Shown here: positions 30,738 to 35,574 of the stretch, piece after piece | How positions within the stretch are numbered: the stretch's first letter is position 1 | Layout of the letters: each line of letters opens with the position of its first letter | Assembly (NCBI GenBank): GCA_900546415.1 | Contig: URCY01000012.1 | Coordinates: 1 to 35,574 of the forward strand | Origin: an uncultured Eubacteriales bacterium | GTDB taxonomy: Bacteria > Bacillota > Clostridia > Oscillospirales > Oscillospiraceae | Length of the DNA stretch: 35,574 nucleotides | Direction: 5' to 3' | The notes under the pieces: model-generated | Databases searched by the model: none | Told to the model about the DNA's origin: nothing | The model's input: only the letters and a program-made list of their open reading frames with translations | Position numbers and translations under genes: made by a program

Positions 30738-31457
30738 TTGAAAACAGATGTTCTGGGCATTCAATATGATAACCTGACCATGCAGGAGGCACTTGAGCGC
30801 GGCCGCGAGCTGCTCAACAGCCCGCAGACGGTCTATTGCGTGACGCCGAACGCCGAGATCGCCTATCAGGCGCTGCACGACGAGGCGTTCCGCAGTCTGC
30901 TCAACGGCGCGGCGCTCGTCCTGCCGGACGGCGCGGGCGTTGTCCTCGGCGCGAGGATCCTCGGCACGCCGCTGAAGCAGAAGGTCGCGGGCGTGGAATT
31001 TGCCGAGGGACTTCTGGGCGTTCTGGAGCAGACCGGCAAGCGGCTCTATCTGCTGGGCGGAAAGCCCGGCATTGCGGAGCTTGCGGCCGAAAAAATGCTT
31101 CAAAAGCATCCGAAGCTGGTGATATGCGGCATGGCCGACGGCTATTTCAAGGACGAGGCGCCCGTGGTCGAGGCCGTGAATGCGGCGCGGCCGGACGTGC
31201 TGTTCGTCTGCCTCGGTGCGCCGAAGCAGGAGTATTTCATGCAGCGGCATCAGAGCGACCTGAACGTCCGCCTGATGATCGGCCTCGGCGGCTCGCTCGA
31301 CAGCTTCGCCGGGACGGTCAGGCGCGCGCCGAAATGGATGATCCGCCTGCAGCTGGAATGGCTTTATCGGCTCATCAAGCAGCCCAGCCGTTTCGTGCGG
31401 ATGCTTGCTTTGCCGAAATTTGTGCTCGCGGCACTGAAAAAGAGAATGAAAGGGTGA
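30738..31457 (+). CDS. tagA: WecG/TagA/CpsF-family glycosyltransferase
   Basis: The product (239 aa) is a GT26 family enzyme that adds an aminosugar, typically ManNAc, to a lipid-linked GlcNAc at the membrane face in wall teichoic acid or related polymer synthesis. Seen: TPNAEIAYQAL, LPDGAGVVLGAR with the catalytic Asp, LGGKPGIAE, ADGYF, CLGAPKQEYFM and a basic membrane-binding tail (WLYRLIKQPSRF...KKRMKG). The start is TTG at 30738, preceded by GGGAGAG; no in-frame ATG exists before the MQEALER Met. The symbol follows the family; the actual polymer is unknown. Confidence 0.85.
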   Translation: MKTDVLGIQYDNLTMQEALERGRELLNSPQTVYCVTPNAEIAYQALHDEAFRSLLNGAALVLPDGAGVVLGARILGTPLKQKVAGVEFAEGLLGVLEQTGKRLYLLGGKPGIAELAAEKMLQKHPKLVICGMADGYFKDEAPVVEAVNAARPDVLFVCLGAPKQEYFMQRHQSDLNVRLMIGLGGSLDSFAGTVRRAPKWMIRLQLEWLYRLIKQPSRFVRMLALPKFVLAALKKRMKG

Positions 31458-32131
31458 GCTTTTTGGGAAAGCTGATCGTGTTTGAGGGAACGGACGGATC
31501 CGGCAAGACGACGCAGTTCACGTTGCTGGCAAAGCGCCTGCAGGCCATGCAGATCCCGTTTCAGACGATGGATTTTCCGCAGTATTCCGAGCCGTCGTCG
31601 GCACTGATCCGGATGTATCTGGGCGGCGAATTCGGCAGTCGGCCGTCCGACGTCAACGCCTATGCCGCGTCGACGTTTTATGCCGTCGACCGCTATGCCT
31701 CCTTCCGAAAGGTCTGGGGCGATTACTATCAAAACGGCGGTCTGATGCTCTCAAACCGTTACGCGACCTCTAACGCCGTGCATCAGGCGTCCAAGGTCGC
31801 GCCGGAGAAGCGCGAGGAATTTTTTGCGTGGCTCTATGACTTTGAATATCACAAGCTGGAGCTGCCGTGTCCGGATCTCGTGCTCTATCTCGACGTGCCG
31901 ACGCAGCAGACCGAGCAGATGCTGCGCCACCGCGAGCAGCAGACGCATACGAACGCCGATATTCACGAGAAAAACATGGACTATCTGCGGCAGTGCCGCA
32001 GCACCGGCCTGGATGCGGCGCATTATTACGGCTGGACGGTCATCGACTGCGTGCAGGACGGCAAGCTCCGTTCCATTGAAGACATTCACCAGCAGATCAC
32101 GAAGCTGGTGCTCAAATGCTTGGAGGAATAA
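31454..32131 (+). CDS. tmk: Thymidylate kinase
   Basis: The product (225 aa from this start) phosphorylates dTMP to dTDP. Seen: P-loop EGTDGSGKTTQ, VDRYASF and SNRYATSNAVHQ (the DR-[YH] type substrate region), and a LID region with RHREQQTHTNADIHE. The GTG at 31454 overlaps the tagA stop as GTGA, which favours coupling. A TTG at 31463 (giving MGKLIVFEG, closer to the family start) follows AAAGGGTGA at good spacing and is a real alternative. It is followed after 5 bp by the DJ-1-like gene. Confidence 0.9.
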   Translation: MSFLGKLIVFEGTDGSGKTTQFTLLAKRLQAMQIPFQTMDFPQYSEPSSALIRMYLGGEFGSRPSDVNAYAASTFYAVDRYASFRKVWGDYYQNGGLMLSNRYATSNAVHQASKVAPEKREEFFAWLYDFEYHKLELPCPDLVLYLDVPTQQTEQMLRHREQQTHTNADIHEKNMDYLRQCRSTGLDAAHYYGWTVIDCVQDGKLRSIEDIHQQITKLVLKCLEE

Positions 32132-32136
32132 ATCAT

Positions 32137-32676
32137 ATGGTATACTTAATTCTTGGCGCGGGCTTTGAGGAGTCCGAGGCGATCGTGCCCTGCGACCTGC
32201 TCCGCCGCGCCGGTGTGGAGGTCCGTCTGGCCGGGATCGGCGGTACGGAGATCACGGGAAGCCACGGCGTCACCGTGCGCGCCGACTGCGTCGCCGAGCA
32301 AACGGCGCTGGAGGAGGCGGAAATGCTGATCCTGCCGGGCGGTCTGCGCGGCGTGGCGTCGATCCGTGCCTGTCGGCCGGTGCTCGACGCCGTGCGGCAG
32401 GTTGCAGAGCGCGGCGGCTGGGTCGCGGCGATCTGCGCCGCGCCGACAGTCCTCGCGCAGCTCGGCATCACGGACGGCAGACGCGCGACCTGCTATCCGG
32501 GCATGGAGCCTGAGATGGGAAGCGCCGTGATGAGCGGCGAGCAGACCGCGCAGGACGGCAGGATCATCACCGGTCAGGCCGCCGGGGCGTCGATCGCCTT
32601 CGGCCTGAAGCTGGTGGAGGCGCTGCGCGGTGAAGCCGCTGCACAGCAGGTTGCGGCGGGCATCGTCGCCCGCTGA
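32137..32676 (+). CDS. DJ-1/PfpI family protein
   Basis: The product (179 aa) is a small flavodoxin-like cytoplasmic protein. The conserved Glu in GFEESEA and the nucleophile elbow VAAICAAPTVLA (Cys100) are the DJ-1/YajL/ThiJ family marks; GAAGASIAFG near the end reads GQAAGASIAFG. Proposed roles in the family include glyoxalase/deglycase activity and redox protection; the substrate here is not known. The ATG at 32137 is preceded by TTGGAGGAATAAATC; an ATG at 32116 overlapping tmk is less likely. Confidence 0.88.
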   Translation: MVYLILGAGFEESEAIVPCDLLRRAGVEVRLAGIGGTEITGSHGVTVRADCVAEQTALEEAEMLILPGGLRGVASIRACRPVLDAVRQVAERGGWVAAICAAPTVLAQLGITDGRRATCYPGMEPEMGSAVMSGEQTAQDGRIITGQAAGASIAFGLKLVEALRGEAAAQQVAAGIVAR

Positions 32677-32687
32677 AGGAGGAAATT

Positions 32688-34184
32688 ATGGCAGATCAAA
32701 ACTTTTATCCGGCAGACGGTTTCGGCGACGACGAGCCGTCGGTCGACGAGCTTCTTGCCTCCGCGCGCCGCGACGCGGCCGCGCAGAACCCGGCGCAGAC
32801 GTCCGTCCCTGCCTACGGTGGGAATGATGCGGGCGCTGCGGACGATGCGTTCACGCCCGATTTCGGCGACAGCTTCGCCGATTACGGCGAGTATCGGCCG
32901 GAGCAGGAGGCTGCGCCGCAGGAGCAGCCCCCCGAGCCGGAGAATTATGACGAAGAGGATTACGACGCGTATGACGATGAAAACGACGACAACAGTGACG
33001 CTCCCGCGCCCAAAAAGCCGAAGCGCCGCCGCGTGAACCGCGTGATGCCGCTGTTCGTGAAGGTCATTCTTTACGTCGTGATCGTCGGCCTGATTGCAGT
33101 CGGCCTTGGCTACGGCGCATGGGAATGCGCGCAGGACGTGATGGCCTTCGGCCGCTCGGACGATTCGCATTCGATCACGATCGCCGAAAACGCCTCTGTA
33201 GACGAGATCGCGCAGCAGCTCCACGACGAGGGCTTCATCCAGTATCCGTGGCTCTTCAAGCTTTACTGCAAGCTCACCAAGTCCGGCAGCGAGATCGAGC
33301 CGGGCACCTATGAGCTGAGCTACAACTATGACTATCACGCGCTCATCAAGGGCATGGTGGCCGACAGCCCGAACCGCGCGACTGTGCGCGTGACGATCCC
33401 GGAGGGCTATTCCTGCCGCCAGATCTTTGAGCTGATGGAAAAGAGCAACGTCTGCACGGCCGAGGCGCTGAAGCAGTGCGCGGCGGAGACAAGCTTCGAC
33501 TATTGGTTCCTGGAGCATGTTCCGGAGGGACAGGAGTATCCGCTCGAGGGCTTCCTGTTCCCGGATACCTATGATTTCTATGAGGACGACGATCCCGAGC
33601 GCGTGCTGAACAAGCTGCTGACCAACTTTGACCGCAAGTTCACCGACAAGGCGCGCAGTCAGCTCGACCTGCTCAACGAATACCTCGCGGAGAAATACCG
33701 CGATATGGATTTCGATGACGATTACATTGCCTCGCATCAGTTCACGATCTACGAGCTGATCACGGTCGCCTCCATGATCGAGAAGGAGTCCGGCGGCGCG
33801 GCCGAGAGCGGCCTGATCGCCTCGGTCATCTATAACCGTCTGTGCGACCCGAACAGCTTCCCGAACCTTGAGATCGACGCGACGATCGTCTACGCCCTCG
33901 GCGGCGTCGACCACGCGCTGACCAATGCGGATCTTCAGGTCGACAGTCCGTATAATACCTACACGCACGCCGGTCTGCCGGTCGGGCCGATCTCGAACCC
34001 CGGCCTGAGCAGCATTTCCGCTGCGCTGAATCCCTCGGATAGCAACTACTACTTCTATGCGCTCGATGAAAGCACCGGTATGCACCATTTCTCCGAAACC
34101 TACGAGGAGCATCAGGCATTCCTGAGCGGCGCGGCCACGCAGGAGAGCACCGACGGCGGCGATAACCCCGATGAGGAGGGATAA
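32688..34184 (+). CDS. mltG: Endolytic peptidoglycan transglycosylase MltG (YceG-like)
   Basis: The product (498 aa) cuts new glycan strands at the membrane. Acidic, disordered cytoplasmic N-terminus (1-108; EDYDAYDDEND), basic stop (KKPKRRR), membrane helix (121-143), a LysM-like domain (about 165-240) and the YceG catalytic domain (LEGFLFPDTY 286-295; ASMIEKES with the catalytic Glu in IEKE, 364-367; YNRL; LPVGPISNPG). The long acidic N-terminus is unusual against E. coli MltG but common in Clostridia. The ATG follows GAAGGAGG; the next gene starts inside the last codons. Confidence 0.92.
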   Translation: MADQNFYPADGFGDDEPSVDELLASARRDAAAQNPAQTSVPAYGGNDAGAADDAFTPDFGDSFADYGEYRPEQEAAPQEQPPEPENYDEEDYDAYDDENDDNSDAPAPKKPKRRRVNRVMPLFVKVILYVVIVGLIAVGLGYGAWECAQDVMAFGRSDDSHSITIAENASVDEIAQQLHDEGFIQYPWLFKLYCKLTKSGSEIEPGTYELSYNYDYHALIKGMVADSPNRATVRVTIPEGYSCRQIFELMEKSNVCTAEALKQCAAETSFDYWFLEHVPEGQEYPLEGFLFPDTYDFYEDDDPERVLNKLLTNFDRKFTDKARSQLDLLNEYLAEKYRDMDFDDDYIASHQFTIYELITVASMIEKESGGAAESGLIASVIYNRLCDPNSFPNLEIDATIVYALGGVDHALTNADLQVDSPYNTYTHAGLPVGPISNPGLSSISAALNPSDSNYYFYALDESTGMHHFSETYEEHQAFLSGAATQESTDGGDNPDEEG

Positions 34185-35397
34185 GCTCGAGCTGCTTGCT
34201 CCGGCCGGGGATATGGAGCGGCTGAAGATGGCTGTGCTCTACGGCGCGGACGCCGTCTATCTGGCCGGGACGAGCTTCGGTATGCGCGCCTTCGCGGGAA
34301 ATTTCTCGCCGGAGGAGCTGCCGGGGGCGGTTGCATTCGCCCACGCGCACGGTGTGCAGGTTCACGTCACCGTGAACACGCTGCCGCGCGGCGCGGAGCT
34401 GCGCGGTCTGCCGGAGCATCTGGAGCGCTTGCAGGAAGCGGGCGTTGACGCGCTCATCATCGCCGACCTCGGCGTCTTCCGCATGGCCGAACGCTATGCG
34501 CCGCGCTGCGCCCGCCACATCTCCACGCAGGTGAGCATCGCGAACGCTGCGTGTGCGGCGGCATGGCATGAGCTGGGCGCCAAGCGCGTCGTGCTCGCCC
34601 GCGAGCTTTCGCTCGACGAGATCGCCGTCATTCGCCGCGACACGCCCAAGGAGCTGGAGCTTGAGACCTTCGGCCACGGGGCAATGTGCGTGTCCTATTC
34701 CGGGCGCTGCCTGCTGTCCAATTATATGACCGGGCGCGACAGCAACCGCGGCGCCTGCGCCCAGCCCTGCCGCTATCAGTACGCGCTGATGGAGGAAAAG
34801 CGTCCGGGTGAGTATTTCCCGGTGTTTGAGGATGAGAAGGGCACTTACATTATGAATTCGCGCGACATGTGCATGATCGACCACATCGGCGATCTCATGC
34901 GCGCCGGCGTCGACTGCATCAAGATCGAGGGACGGGCGAAATCAGCCTATTACGCTGCGATTGTCACGGGCGCTTACCGCCATGTGATCGACGACGTTGC
35001 CGCCGGAAGAGCGCCTGACCCGGTCTGGCGCGACGAGGTCGAGCATGTCTCACACCGGCACTACAGCACCGGCTTTTATTATGGTCAGCCGGGGCAGTAC
35101 ACCGCCAATTCGCGCTATATCCGCGACTGGCAGGTCTGCGCGATCGTCACGGACTGCACCCCGGACGGCCTTGCGACGCTCTCGCTGCGCAATAAATTTG
35201 CAGCGGGGGATACGGTCGAGCTGGTCGGGCCGGATCTGCGGCCGTTTGCAATGACCGTTCCCGAGATGCGCGATATGGACGGCGGCATCCTGACCAAGCC
35301 GCGCAACCCGCAGATGAGCTTCACCATGCAGCTTCCGAGGGTCGTTCCGCCGTTTTCCATCGTGCGCCACGCCGTGAAGCTTTCCGCAGAGGAATAA
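34171..35397 (+). CDS. U32 family peptidase-like protein, tRNA hydroxylation type (TrhP/YrrO-like)
   Basis: The product (408 aa) has the U32 fold. LLAPAGDMERLKMA starts it, then GADAVYLAG, FAHAHGVQVHVTVNT, RHISTQVSIANA and a Cys set (MCVSYSGRC...RGACAQPCRYQY), which binds iron-sulfur in relatives. In E. coli and B. subtilis this family (TrhP; YrrN/YrrO) makes 5-hydroxyuridine in tRNA; the call for this protein is by family. The length suits the YrrO type. The ATG at 34171 overlaps mltG by 14 bp and its own SD (GGAGG) would lie inside the first codons, so translation probably depends on mltG. B. subtilis has mltG-trmR-yrrN-yrrO; here trmR is absent between. Confidence 0.88.
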   Translation: MRRDKLELLAPAGDMERLKMAVLYGADAVYLAGTSFGMRAFAGNFSPEELPGAVAFAHAHGVQVHVTVNTLPRGAELRGLPEHLERLQEAGVDALIIADLGVFRMAERYAPRCARHISTQVSIANAACAAAWHELGAKRVVLARELSLDEIAVIRRDTPKELELETFGHGAMCVSYSGRCLLSNYMTGRDSNRGACAQPCRYQYALMEEKRPGEYFPVFEDEKGTYIMNSRDMCMIDHIGDLMRAGVDCIKIEGRAKSAYYAAIVTGAYRHVIDDVAAGRAPDPVWRDEVEHVSHRHYSTGFYYGQPGQYTANSRYIRDWQVCAIVTDCTPDGLATLSLRNKFAAGDTVELVGPDLRPFAMTVPEMRDMDGGILTKPRNPQMSFTMQLPRVVPPFSIVRHAVKLSAEE

Positions 35398-35410
35398 CAG
35401 AGATTCAAAC

Positions 35411-35440
35411 CCGCCTCCGACGCAGGTCGGAGGCGGTTCA
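35411..35440 (+). terminator. Terminator after the U32 gene
   Basis: CCGCCTCCGAC (35411-35421) and GTCGGAGGCGG (35426-35436) pair perfectly around GCAG. The T run is poor (TTCAG), so termination may be incomplete. Confidence 0.65.
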
Positions 35441-35551
35441 GACTGTCAAAAAAGTCCGGAAACGTCAAAATCAGTCAATAAATAAGAAACGTTTTACGGA
35501 ATCGGAGGATTTGATTTTGCGTTCCGTATTTTCGATCAAGCCTACCGATTC

Positions 35552-35574
35552 TGTCATTGCGAGGAGGGCGCGTG
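35552..35574. repeat. Start of an interspersed repeat (TCATTGCGAGGAG type)
   Basis: TGTCATTGCGAGGAGGGCG at the window end matches the start of a palindromic interspersed repeat met in many anaerobes (TCATTGCGAGGAG followed by a variable GC part and TGGCAATC). The second half lies outside the window, so this is a partial identification. Confidence 0.45.

Overview
The window reads as chromosomal DNA of a fairly GC-rich, anaerobic, gut-type Clostridia member, most likely in or near Oscillospiraceae. This is inferred from gene content, not from a 16S gene. The main pointers are a trimeric NAD-linked [FeFe]-hydrogenase operon, a polyamine potABCD operon, a UmuC/YolD-like pair, an mltG-U32 peptidase pair, Gram-positive style ribosome binding sites (AAGGAGG-like) and many sigma-A type promoters with 16-18 bp spacers. 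No rRNA, tRNA, CRISPR array or prophage was found.

Layout. 1-132 is the tail of a transposase. 371-3092 is a tightly overlapping + strand operon (Sfp-type phosphopantetheinyl transferase, DUF5662 protein, glycerol kinase) ended by a terminator. 3272-3433 encodes a tiny lipoprotein. 3434-3963 has no gene and holds a perfect hairpin and a 34-35 bp tandem repeat. 3964-8865 (- strand) is potABCD followed 19 bp later by a Tim44-like/zinc-ribbon membrane protein. 9043-10348 (- strand) is an HD hydrolase and a CmpB-like membrane protein, divergent from a DUF1653 gene. 10896-15049 is the hydrogenase operon, with a dyad, a strong promoter and a terminator-like leader hairpin. A NCS2 purine/uracil-type permease (- strand) is divergent from a Y-family polymerase/YolD-like pair. 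Then come a GtrII-like glucosyltransferase, an EF-G-like GTPase, a catalytically dead-looking P-type-ATPase-like membrane protein and rlmB (all - strand). ftsH-mscS-vanZ follow on +. A cysteine-rich Clostridia protein (- strand) is divergent from tagA-tmk-DJ-1-mltG-trhP (+).

How the genes work together. The hydrogenase couples NAD(H) and ferredoxin to H2. PotABCD imports polyamines. UmuC plus YolD-like is a damage-tolerance module with a 13 bp GAAC/GTTC palindrome just after its -10. MltG, TagA and VanZ touch the cell envelope. RlmB, TrhP and the EF-G paralogue touch translation.

Most notable: (i) a 753-residue protein with the full P1B-type ATPase membrane layout but with the phosphorylation site and hinge motifs replaced, and with a 30-residue-periodic DTMRLP-type motif in its N-terminal tail; (ii) a family of about 160 bp inverted-repeat elements (three clear copies, two in tandem within a probable transcription unit) with 4 bp target duplications; (iii) candidate operators and an attenuator at the umuC, EF-G-like and hydrogenase promoters; (iv) a PotD that appears anchored by a C-terminal membrane helix instead of a lipid. 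Function calls rest on motif recognition only; no database search was possible.
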